64,000 bases of DNA from Phytoseiulus persimilis (taxonomy: Eukaryota; Arthropoda; Arachnida; Mesostigmata; Phytoseiidae), in assembly GCA_037576195.1 (NCBI GenBank), contig CM075103.1, forward strand, positions 38,701,250 through 38,765,249, read 5' to 3'. Position numbers and translations under genes: made by a program. The notes below the pieces were generated by a model. That model ran no database searches. It had not been told where the DNA came from and was given only the letters and a program-made list of their open reading frames with translations. Shown one piece after another: positions 13,298 to 22,253 of this stretch. How positions within the stretch are numbered: position 1 is the first letter of the stretch; every line of letters starts with the position of its first letter.

Positions 13298-13987
13298 ATG
13301 TATCAAATGGAGAGTCAGCAAACACACGAAGATTCCAGTAGCTCCCACGGCTCAAGCAACGCAGGCGACCAGATGCCCGGGCACTCAGCAACAATAGAAA
13401 GTGGTAGGCTGAAAGCAGAAAACAAGCAGAAGCGAGAGTATGGTGAGGACATGGAGGACTTCAACAACCTCGACGTAGGCTCGAGAAACCGGTACCAATA
13501 CATCGGTGTGCTGCGGCCTGATGGTGCGAACTACACCGAATGGGTTGTTTTCCGCGACTTTGGATGCAGACCCGTTCGCCTCGATGTGACCCTGTAGAAA
13601 CTGATGCCACCGCGAGCGATCTCCAGGCGGTCACTCACCGCGAGGGAGGAATCCGGAAAATCCCTTGTGCCCCTAGTGAATGCCATGGAGATTGAAGCTC
13701 TCAGACTGGTACCCACGAGGTGACGGTTCTGTCCATGGAGCTCCAGGCTTCCCATGGAGAACAGCATCGCAGAAACACTCATAACCGTAGGGCCAGCATC
13801 AACCGAACGGTCACCAGTTCCAGCGAGAGATCCTGTTTCAATTGTGGAAGGTCAAATGATCAGACTGCCCAATTTCGGGCCCCAATTCAGAAAAGGAACT
13901 CGAGCCGATAACGTCAAGAACATCGCTCACAAAGCCCTCAACAGTCCCACCGACACCAGCATGTACGTCCCAGAGGACGACCCTTGA
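13298..13987 (+). pseudogene. gag remnant of element A, internally deleted
   Basis: ATG at 13298 opens a 99-codon frame with the same N-terminal signature as gag of element C: a Ser-rich EDSSSSHG segment, MPGHS, then the copia gag motif GANYTEW. After codon 99 the frame is lost, and most of the gag body present in C (its RFN, SLP and MEIEA segments) is missing, leaving only short pieces such as MEIEALR near 13687. A half-preserved zinc knuckle (CFNCGRSND, near 13843) keeps the CX2C but lacks the downstream His and Cys. The stretch to 13987 is open in another frame. B retains only the far 3' end of this region. Confidence 0.75.
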
Positions 13988-14040
13988 ATCGACAACAGCT
14001 ATGAAGTTTCAACGACACTGAAACTCACGTTATCGAAGCT

Positions 14041-15120
14041 CTCAACTGTGAGACAGGTATCGTAAAATCAAGCAACGTACCAACCGATAGTGAATACTTC
14101 GTGGACAGTGGAATGATCCCTCACACGATCATCTACACGCCCTATCATCAGCCACGTGAGATCAGATCGAGTGGTTCTAGGACCCTGAGCGCTCCTGGGT
14201 TCGGAACTGTTCGTTTCACCTCCATCTACAACGGATGTTCTCAGACTGTGCAGCTGAATGAGGTGTTGTATCTTCCACAAGTCCGACAAGATTTCTTATC
14301 AGTCTCAGGACTGGCTGACGATAACTTCGAGATGGCTGTTCTTCAAGACTTCATCACCTTGAAACAAGGGAACATGACTCTTCTGGAAGAACGAAAGAAA
14401 TGTCTCCACGTTCTACGCTTTACCTACACTTCTGAAAGAAATGAAGCTGAAGGCAACAACAGTGTCAGCCTCGCGCCAATGGACCGAAGAGACGCTCACA
14501 TCAACGTAGGATAGCTGAAGTCAATGTTTGAGAGAGAAGGATATGGAGTGATCCCAGAATTTACCAGCTGTGAAAGCTGTGTTGACGGAAAGATGCATCG
14601 AGCTGGCTACCGGCAGAAGCCTAGCAGCAGACTTGCCCCTCGCATTGTATGGATCAAGTGCGCTGTCGGTTCCGTAAGCACGCCTTCTTACGGAAGACAT
14701 GACGCATGCCTCACATTGACTTATGACCGCAGCCGTATCCGTGAATCGTACCTCCTCCGGAAAGAATCCGAAGTCTTCGATCGGATTAGGGATATGCTCG
14801 AAAGGTTCTACAACTGCAAATCTTACAAGATCAAGCTCGACCAGCGAGCTATTGCCAGAACCGTTATCAACATAGAAGAAGATGGACCGAGTTGAAGAAT
14901 CCTCAAACTCGGAACTAAGGACGTTCATCGAATCCGTGACATCACTGGACAGAAACCAGTACTACCCAATGGAAACGCTAATCGGCGTCCTCCACTGTCC
15001 CCAGATGAACCCAACTTCGACGGACATCATCGGGCTTCCCTTACCAAGAAGAAACGTGCCATCTCCCAGAAAAACATCGACGGTTGAGACAGCGTCAGAG
15101 AATGGCAACTGGAGTGGAGT
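14041..15120 (+). pseudogene. pol 5' half of element A: protease, pre-integrase, truncated integrase
   Basis: The aspartic protease active-site context is readable as YFVDSG at about 14092-14109 after the conserved IEALNCE spacer. Next come the typical copia protease/pre-integrase segments LYLPQVRQDFLSVS and the CESCVDGKM zinc-type motif, interrupted by a stop near 14512. The integrase start (WIKCAVGSVSTPS, then YLLRKESEVFDRI) follows to about 14890. I see no DNGGEF-type or TPQQNG-type motif afterwards: the text goes straight into a PP/PDEP linker, so the DDE catalytic core appears deleted. C shows the same gap at the same place. Frame shifts several times. Confidence 0.75.
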
Positions 15121-15184
15121 GAGAAATCATGATAAGATGATGAGTTTGAAAGTTAGGAGTGGCTGTCGATCGCGTATCCAGCAC

Positions 15185-15670
15185 TCAGATCCTACCTGCC
15201 ACAGGTCCGCGCGGACAAAATAGGAAGGTTCCCGGCAAGGACAAAGGATCAAGACGAGGGATGCAAGTATGATTTGAGAAATCGAGGTAGCTCGTCGCTC
15301 GAAGCTCGTAGCTCATAGCTCGGAGCTTGTGAAAGCCAGATCGCATTGAGGCTTGGATAGCCCACTGTGTCTCCAGTAGTACTACGACTGATAAGATTAT
15401 CAAGAAACCAGGCAGCTCGAACCCACAGGTAGACGTACCTCCCCGCCTATAAGATAATAAGAACTTGACACATACACAGGAAAATGAACAACTAACAGCG
15501 ATGGCTTCTGAACTAGGATAGTTCGAATCGAACCGGTATGACAAGCTGGTCGATCCAGCTCCAGGATTGCGTGTCCTGTTGAGCCGCTTGGTTTCTCCTT
15601 GTAAGCAGACAAGGATTGAAACATGATCGAGCGAAAGGCGAGGCTTCAAGTAACAGATTGTGATCGGCAT
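15185..15670 (-). CDS. Antisense ORF across the integrase-RT linker, unknown
   Basis: An antisense frame starting at ATG 15670 encodes about 161 aa and is open in both A and B (B: 61875-62339). The two versions differ by 21 bp (7 codons), an in-frame change made by a local repeat of GCTCGTAGCTC type. The predicted protein has a hydrophobic run (FLIILSVVVLL) in the middle and no recognised domain. It overlaps decayed sense pol, so it may be open by chance. Listed because it survives indels that destroyed the sense frame; low confidence that it is a gene. Confidence 0.2.
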   Translation of the reverse strand: MPITICYLKPRLSLDHVSILVCLQGETKRLNRTRNPGAGSTSLSYRFDSNYPSSEAIAVSCSFSCVCVKFLLSYRRGGTSTCGFELPGFLIILSVVVLLETQWAIQASMRSGFHKLRAMSYELRATSYLDFSNHTCIPRLDPLSLPGTFLFCPRGPVAGRI

Positions 15671-15899
15671 CACTTTCGGAAGCCATTACAGCCCTGTGGC
15701 GAGACTCGCAACTATACGGTCAATATTGTCTGTCTCGGCCAAGGAGCAATCATGTCTCACTCAGGCAGATGCTGGCACCGAGCACCTCTCAGTTCCTTTG
15801 GATGCGGAGCTCAGCTCGCGCAAACCAGCTGATCTTGTGCACGGAAGCGATCGAGGTCGCGAAGCCGATAGGACAGCAAATGTGACTGTCATCGAGTAA
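15623..15899 (+). pseudogene. Reverse transcriptase remnant of element A
   Basis: KARLQV at the start, then in the next frame HYSPVARLATIRSILSVSAKE, match the copia RT block KARPVVRGY...FSPVAKFDTIMAVLSIAAQE that is better preserved in element C. The downstream QAP and YVDD palm motifs are not recoverable in any frame I examined. This RT is therefore inactive. The stretch 15900-16496 between it and RNase H has no readable frame and presumably holds the decayed thumb and connection domains. Confidence 0.65.
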
Positions 15900-16496
15900 T
15901 GCACTGCTGAGTTTGAGGACTGTTAACGGACAGGGAATGTACAGGACCCTTGTCTGTTCTTCTCGGATTCCCCTCAGAGAGTTTCATGTCCACGCATGAT
16001 CGTTCAATCAACTTCAGCAACGACAAAGGCTTGAGGACACAGTTTGAAAAACTCAAGAACTCACCTCGAAGTGGTTCGAGTTCGTCTTAGGATTGAGATT
16101 GAAAAATTTCTCCAGACTGAGGGAGGATACGGATCAATCAGACCCAGTTCAAAGCTGAGACTTTCGATTGCTCCCGAATGTCAATCCGAAAAGTGTTTCC
16201 GGTTCCTATCGATGTCACGTTCGGGCCGCCATTCGGGGGAGTGTTGATCTCACTTTGAGGTATTGTCAGCGTATTGGAGTCTCTTAAGTTGACACCGATC
16301 GCAGGCAAGAATAAGATCAGTCACGTAGTTGGTTTTCTCTCAAGATGTCCAGAGTAACCTATACGTCATCTGTAGTATACAGTCTTCTCCCGCTACTTCC
16401 CGGTTCGATCATCACGGTTTCACTCTATCGCGGTTTTCCGAGCCGGTCGAAATAGGTCATTGAAACAGAGAACAGGCTCTTCATCGGACAGAACTC

Positions 16497-16724
16497 ATGA
16501 AACCATGTAGATCGTGGAGTAAGCGTACCAGTTCGGGAGGGACTCTACTCGTCAAACCAGACGCGTACTGCAACACAGATTGGGCTGATTGCAAACGAAC
16601 GAGAAGAGTGTTTGAGTGGCGCGTTTACAACGTTCGGCAGCGTCGCCGCAATTTGGTCAACGCGGCTCCAGAGTTGCACAACTCTCAGAAGCATGGAAAG
16701 TACAGTCGTTACCCACAGTGAAAC
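16497..16724 (+). pseudogene. RNase H remnant of element A
   Basis: The segment GGTLLVKPDAYCNTDWADCKRTRR corresponds to the copia RNase H pattern (GYSDADWAG.....RRS), with NTDWADC holding the catalytic-type Asp region; AAPELHNSQK follows in place of the SS.EAEY helix. It is open from ATG 16497 to a stop at 16722-16724 and marks the 3' limit of recognisable pol. The same block is in B at 60823-61047. Sequence 16725-17181 has no supported gene. Confidence 0.6.
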
Positions 16725-17181
16725 TAGCTGACTAGTCACGCTCACGCTTTGTGTTGACTATGACGGACACCCTTAGCTGTTCACGAGGATTCAGGTAACA
16801 AATTGTAGAGAGCATATTGAGTCCAGGCGATTTCAATCCTACGAAAATATGGAGGGTAAAGAATTCAACATCGAAGGATATTCCATTGATAAGAATATTC
16901 CGTGGCCAGGAACTCACTACGCTCGCTTACAGAAACTAGCAGGACTCGTGGATCATAATACAAGACAGAAACGTAAGCATCCACCTGCTGGCTGCAAGAC
17001 CAGCCACGCTTTTCCAGGAAGGCTCTGAGTGTTCACCATCTTTCATCAAACAAAAACTATCGTCAGGATTTCCGAGATAAGTCCGAACTTATTTCCCAGA
17101 AAATTGTCCCTCAGTTAGCACCACCTGTACAGAGAGAGCGTCAACAAAGATAGCATGCCTGCTGTCGAATGGAACCTGTCT

Positions 17182-17192
17182 AGGCGAAGATG
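17182..17192. other. Left 11-bp target duplication of the SINE
   Basis: AGGCGAAGATG precedes the SINE and recurs at 17475-17485. Element B has this string once (minus strand, 60352-60362), i.e. the pre-integration site. An 11-bp duplication is in the range made by LINE machinery. Confidence 0.93.
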
Positions 17193-17474
17193 GGGTACAT
17201 GGGGTCGGCTCGTTGGCCGTGTGGCATAAACCAACGCCTTGGGTGCCACGCTAAGCTAGCAATCGCGGGTTCGATCCCCGGCCGGGACAACAAATTTCTT
17301 CTGTGGTAAAAAGAGGATTTAATTCATATCAGAATTAAATCTGAACCATCCTAAGACCCAAGCCCACCGCCCGCAATGGGATTTGCGAGGCGATAGGGAG
17401 TGTTACTGAAGCAATACCGAAAGGTGAATCCGGGACACTCCTGAGGGCTGGCTGAGAGGTTCAGCCGAAAACAG
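17193..17474 (+). mobile_element. tRNA-derived SINE, 282 bp
   Basis: Present in A and precisely absent from B, with 11-bp duplications at both ends. The 5' part resembles a tRNA: A-box-like TTGGCCGTGTGG at 17213-17224 and a perfect B box GGTTCGATCCC at 17268-17278, spaced as in a tRNA. The acceptor stem does not pair and the body continues about 190 bp further, so it is a SINE and not a tRNA gene. The tail lacks a poly-A run, ending GCCGAAAACAG, so its partner LINE probably recognises a specific 3' sequence. Transcription would be by RNA polymerase III from the internal boxes. Confidence 0.85.
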
Positions 17475-17579
17475 AGGCGAAGATGACAAACGGATCGCAT
17501 ATCAGCTACACTCATAGAATCACCAGCTTATCCATACATGGAACAAACTTTCTCCAACTCTGAGCAGAGCTTGTAAGCA

Positions 17580-18047
17580 ACTTGAGTTTGCTCATAGCAC
17601 TTTTTTTCTGCAAGAGCTGTTCGCTCCAAAACAGGCGACAGTCACGCTACCAGCAGCCCGGCGGAAACCAGCTTTCTTTCTCTGGCTTCCCAGTACCCGT
17701 TAGCTCTCCATGGAAAGTCTATAGTAGAGAAAGGTAGATTCTCACCCCTCTTCCCCATTTCTGATGGACAAGTGGTCTTCAACATTTCGTACGAGTGCAA
17801 CTTCATTCAGTCTTAGGTGATGAAATTATTGAAGTCGTGCCCTGATTCTGTGGTCAATTTGTTCTTTTCTGTTCATTGGGGAATCTCACGACTCTGTGCC
17901 CATGTGTTGCTGAATGGAAGTACAAAAGTAATTGTAATTGTTCCTCAGACGCTTGTCTCAAATAGATTGGGTGGACTCATGGATGGAGCAGTGGTAAGCG
18001 GAGCAGTGATAGGATTTTCGATGCTGGTTACTACGGTTGGACTATGA
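17580..18047 (+). pseudogene. Decayed hydrophobic ORF in the cargo of element A
   Basis: Sense-strand counterpart of the 154-codon frame that is open in B (59791-60255). In A it has a one-base T insertion in the run at about 17598-17606 and an in-frame TAG at 17814-17816 (TCTTAG, where B reads TCTAAG). After the stop, ATG 17820 leaves a 75-codon end with a hydrophobic C-terminus (LGGLMDGAVVSGAVIGFSML). It sits 3' of pol in sense orientation, the position of env-like ORFs in some LTR elements. I see no named env motif, so this remains a positional analogy. Confidence 0.4.
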
Positions 18048-18360
18048 GTGCTCGATGCACCAGTATGTACTTGATTCACCGATAGTAGTTTCGGAAGCTG
18101 TTTTGTCAACAGAGGACTTGGTAGTCAACAATAACGCCATGCCTCATCGTGGAGCTCTGTAGAGAAAGGAGACTGAGTGTTTAAGCTCGAACTTGAGTGG
18201 GTAACTAACGACCCTGACTCCAAAGCATCCGGGTCAAACTTTGATACATTCTGAAGTGCTTGTCCAGCAGTCCCACCGCTGATATTCTTCAGCGTTGATA
18301 GAACCCTGGAACTCATGATTCCAAACAACCCAGTGAACTCAGTATCAAATGAGGCCGTGA

Positions 18361-18660
18361 ACTCAGACGAAATGCTCGTCAGAGTGGATTCGATTCAGAG
18401 AGGAAGCAGTACTCATGCCTACAGGAATGGTTGACGATGGCGCCAGAGTCGCGCGCTCTAAAATTTCTCTCTTGGTAACAACGATGACAGGTGTGAGCAC
18501 TTCCAATCCAGTAAAGTACATGGGGGATGAGTTGAGATTTCGTGGAGAGACTCGCTCGCAAGGAGTTCGAGTCACCACTGACCACGAAACGCTGTCAGAT
18601 CTCTTTGGTTCTGAACTGACAGTAACGGCTTTCTTCAAATTAGCAAAAGCAAGCCTGTAG
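18361..18660 (+). CDS. Sense cargo ORF of ~99 codons, unknown
   Basis: Open from just after TGA 18358-18360 to TAG at 18658-18660, with first ATG at 18415. The same frame is open in B (59178-59423), with a handful of substitutions. The text before it (18290-18400) is open in a neighbouring frame (LELMIPNNPVNSVSNEAVN), suggesting that one longer protein was split by a frameshift near 18400. No domain recognised. Overlapping antisense frames are also open, so the coding strand is not certain. Confidence 0.3.
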   Translation, partial: TQTKCSSEWIRFREEAVLMPTGMVDDGARVARSKISLLVTTMTGVSTSNPVKYMGDELRFRGETRSQGVRVTTDHETLSDLFGSELTVTAFFKLAKASL

Positions 18661-21600
18661 AAATGGTCTTGGGAAAGGAACCAGATGGCAGAAGATGAGC
18701 TTGACTTCTAATGTTGCCGAGAGTCTGTTATGGATTCCCTGCTGCGGCATTATGTTTTGCACGTGCTTGGAACCGAAGTCAATGATACCCTGCTCTCCTG
18801 CTGCTGCTACTTACGGCTTAAGTTGGTAGACTCTGACCAAGGTTGGCTCGGAGGGAGGACAATCCTCCGAGGTCCCTGTCACAGCAATGCATGCCCTAGT
18901 GGATGAATGAACACTGTACGGAGGCTATGCGTATAAGCCACTGACTCTGTCAACACTGGGTATGGACTCAAAAGAAAATCACGCTCGACGAAAAGCGCGA
19001 GAGAAGCCGTGATTGACACGTAATCACGTGAAGTATGAAATCCATGATAGACATTGCATGGTGCGGTCAACAAATGGTCCCATACTTTGTGAAACAGGAG
19101 AGTGGGCTCCTGAAGCAGGGATAACTCACTCCAGTCAAGGAACGGTTTTGGAGTTTCCCTCAGGATAGATGACTCTTGATCATCATGAAATGGTGTATCA
19201 ATTGAGTAACTCACAAGCTGTGAGAGTTGACTTAGCAGGAACGCATTCAGTCCGGAGAAATCATTGAGGACATGAACAAGGTAATGAGCGTTCCTGAGCA
19301 CCTCATCATTTAGGGATTCAAGTCGACGGTCTGATCAGCTGTTCTTTCGTTGACTCTACTTGGTGCATGTACTGATGGTAAACATTGACCCCGCAGAAAA
19401 TCGTGAGAGGGTCACATTCAGGTCTTCCAGTAACAGAGAACTGGTAAAGACGCAAGATACGAGAACAAAGATGAAGTCAAGTGCAAAATGACATGAGACA
19501 AAGAAGATTGTCTGAACATGCCGGCATGATTGAAACAGCATGCCCAATGAATCTTTGCTTCGAGTATCGAAAAAGAAATCGTAAAGTCTCTGAAGAAAGA
19601 GAGGATGGTTTCTGAACTCTCTCGGTGCTACTATAGCATTCTGGTCAAGGATCCAAAGGCGATTGTAATGGAATTATCAATCTCGGATTCCTTGCTTCCT
19701 CGATCCTGCTTATGAATATGGCGGGTTAAATCCAACCGGAAGTTGAGATGGAGGGAGGAGAGTTCTCTGGTCGAAAGTTCGCGTGGAAGCGATTATGCTA
19801 GTGATTCTCGATTGAACTGAGAACACATCCACCGAGGCAAAGCGAATGCTTTAGAGAATGCTTCGCACACACCTCACTGATAGGCGAACTGACTAACGTA
19901 GATCTTACTGAAGCATGGGAGGATGAATTGATCCTAGGATTCAAAAGGATATTCCTCAGATAAGTGCCTGCAGAAGATCAGGGGTCCTTTATGACACCCA
20001 ATCAGTTTTGATCTCGGTGAAATCTGTCCAATGGAGCAGACAAGAGCACCAGACTCCCGAGAAGGTCAGAGGTTGGAAGTATGAATCGTGTTGGATTCAT
20101 CCCAATGAGAAAACGACCTGGAACAATCTCACTAGAAGGTAATTTCGAAAGTCTCACGTGAGAAGCTCATCTGAATACCTTGATGATTGGAAAGTTCCAA
20201 AAGCAGCAAAACTGAAAACAAGGCAGAGCATTTCGATGGAAATGTGGTTCCTATTTGACATTCTCGCAGAGAGCAAATACAGAGCTGTCTCTCGAGAACC
20301 TCGAATGCTCATGTCCTTGATCCTGACTTGAACAATCGAGATCCGAAACGTGGTATCCATGTGAGAACCAGCTCCAGCTTATCGAGACTGTGATTTGAGG
20401 GGTGTTCTTGGTCTGGAACTCATCAAACATCGTTGACAGCCCCACAGATATCGGAGATGTTCAAGTGCAGAGGACGAATGTGCTAAAACGGTTACAATAT
20501 GAGCACCAGACTCATTTTCAGGATGACCGTAAGCCCAAATGGTTGAGCTAACGTATCAGTTTGGACTATCGTCTCGGTACAGGTCTATTCAAGACTGTGT
20601 TAGACTGTACTGATTTGATCCCTGATATTGTCGCCGATGTTACCGGTGAAAGCTCCCAAGATAAAAGATGAACCAAGCATCTTTGCTGATCAGAGTGTTC
20701 TGCAACGAACGCTTCAAGGGTTGATTAATCGCGATCCCAGCTGTCTAAGTTCATTTAAAAGCTACGAACTCACGTTGCCTCTTGGTTTGCTATCCAAACA
20801 AGAGATCGAACTTGGCAGAATTCTATCGAACAAAATCAATGCATAAACATCAATTCTGAACTAACGGTTCTGACGTTTCACGGTTTCACGCCTGAAGTGG
20901 CTGATCGTGACAAAGCATTGTAATGGAATCCAGTGGCAATACAAAGTGTATGCCTGGAGTAGAGAAACCAACGTTTCGGTTGTCACCTCACGATCGAACC
21001 CTCACTCAATCGATTCCAGACAGGATAGAAGCCAGTATTTAAGATCATTAAGAGCTCACTAAAACATGTGACTCGATGATCTCCCAGTTGTGTGAAGCAA
21101 CCTAACTCCACGTGTCACGGAAGTGGAGAATCCCCAGAAATCACAATTCGATGATTCGCCGCGGTGGATACCAGAGCAACGAAGATAACCTTCTCAAGCT
21201 GAGGGTTAGACAGTTTAGTGAACGACGACGCGATTGATCCCCGCTTACCATGATGGTGCAACAGGCACAGTTTCGAGAGGAAGAGGATTGATCCAAGAGA
21301 GACGATCTCCTCTGCGCCATGGTGAATTACAACGTTTCGAAGTCTTCCTTTCTATCGGATGCGATGAGGTTTCCCGGAAACAAGAGACCTCATTCTTGGC
21401 GTTTGTGAAAGACTAGTCGGAGATCCAAGTTACGCGCCCAAAGGGGAATGTGTAAGGTTCGCTCGCAAGCACATCATCGCATCAGAGACGGAAACGGAAC
21501 GCGACGAATTCGTTCGAGAGGACATTTCTGTCCGAAGACAGAGCAACTCTTCATCGATGATGAAGAAAGACCTAACATACATTGCCAGAGGGAACATACT

Positions 21601-21760
21601 GGTCCGTCACCTAGTAGAATCAATCGAGATCCTCGGAAAGGATCATGAGGATCCACCTTGAGAACTTCAAGATGTCAGAAAGTTCCCAGGATGACCACTC
21701 CGAACGTTGTTCCGGAATCATACAGCAATGAGTGATCTATTATGACTAACGATTAGATAC
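18661..21760. other. Non-pol cargo of element A without an intact gene
   Basis: About 3.1 kb shared with B. Only short frames are open. The longest is a minus-strand one at 18879-19301 (140 codons, no ATG at its start, broken by a one-base insertion in B). Another minus-strand frame at 19356-19547 encodes a strongly hydrophobic stretch (TIFFVSCHFALDFIFVLVSCVF) and is kept in B at 58284-58475. A plus-strand frame lies at 20628-20846. No similarity to gag or pol and no known domain seen. It may be dead coding sequence, possibly once read antisense as in element C. Confidence 0.5.
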
Positions 21761-21763
21761 AAT

Positions 21764-21832
21764 ATCTCACGCGGAAGCCGCGTTGGAGATAAAATGAGAA
21801 CCAGATAGAAATTAATGAACAAAAATTAATTT
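21764..21832. other. Two hairpins in the 3' non-coding end of element A
   Basis: Hairpin 1 (21764-21790): ATCTC plus ACGCGG pair with CCGCGT plus GAGAT around AAG, with a 2-nt bulge. Hairpin 2 (21809-21832): AAATTAAT and ATTAATTT pair perfectly around an 8-nt loop. Both are preserved in B (about 55995-56070). They sit about 100-170 bp before the 3' LTR and could act in RNA packaging, stability or 3' processing; this is inference. Confidence 0.6.
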
Positions 21833-21925
21833 TTGTGGACTGCATGCCAGTGAAGTCTAGATAGGAAAAGGGGAAACTAAGTGTTCATCAGTGAAAGGTA
21901 AGAGCTCATTCAGACTTCTTCCATC

Positions 21926-21935
21926 TAAGGGAGGA
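21926..21935 (+). other. Polypurine tract of element A
   Basis: TAAGGGAGGA directly precedes the 3' LTR, the place for plus-strand primer generation. Elements B and C have the same CATCTAAGGGAGG sequence in the same place. Confidence 0.85.
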
Positions 21936-22248
21936 TGTTGAAATACAGCCATATTTCTGGGTAGCTGTAATTAGTCTGAAACACTGATGGGTCCAGAAGA
22001 CGAGGACATTCTGACCGGAACCCTCTTCTGTGAGATACTGACAACGGCGTCCGTGAAGGACTTCCGGTCTTCACGGACGGGTGCAGCTTTCCACACTGAT
22101 ATATAAACCCTGAATAAAGAACTGCTCGGGGAGCTACATGATTCTAACACCGAATCTCTGTCTCATTATTCCGTGCCGTGATCTTCCAGACTCACAGAGT
22201 ACTTCCAGATCGTGTCCACCGACTGACCCCAGTGGGGTATTTCCAACA
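21936..22248 (+). repeat. 3' LTR of element A
   Basis: 313 bp with the same ends as the 5' LTR. TATATAAA at 22100-22107, AATAAA at 22113-22118 and the 10-bp-stem hairpin are all conserved. Followed directly by the duplicated CTTAG. Confidence 0.95.
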
Positions 22249-22253
22249 CTTAG
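22249..22253. other. Target site duplication (right) of element A
   Basis: CTTAG repeated from 12874-12878; the satellite resumes in phase after it (CTTAGCTTTGAGC). Confidence 0.92.

Larger units (their letters stand above)
12879..22248 (+). mobile_element. Copia-type LTR retrotransposon A, full length but degenerate
   Basis: A 9370-bp element bounded by 313-bp LTRs (TGTTG...CCAACA) that differ at four positions, with a CTTAG target duplication in the satellite. Domain order gag, protease, integrase N-part, RT, RNase H is that of Ty1/copia. All coding regions are frameshifted, stopped or deleted, so it cannot be autonomous. Between RNase H and the 3' LTR lie about 5.2 kb with no pol similarity, much more than a usual copia element has, and this stretch contains a later SINE insertion. 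Element B (55585-63587) is a near copy in the opposite orientation and shares most lesions. Confidence 0.93.

Noticed and set aside
13077-13394. Minus-strand frame of 105 codons over the LTR and leader of A
   Set aside because: No domain; it overlaps LTR, leader and gag start and is a shadow of non-coding sequence.
17207-17287. A functional tRNA gene
   Set aside because: The A and B boxes are good but the acceptor stem does not pair, and the sequence is the head of a 282-bp insertion with target duplications.
20154-20445. Overlapping minus-strand frames of 64-68 codons in the cargo of A
   Set aside because: Short, in two frames over the same bases, and only partly kept in B; no evidence for a gene.
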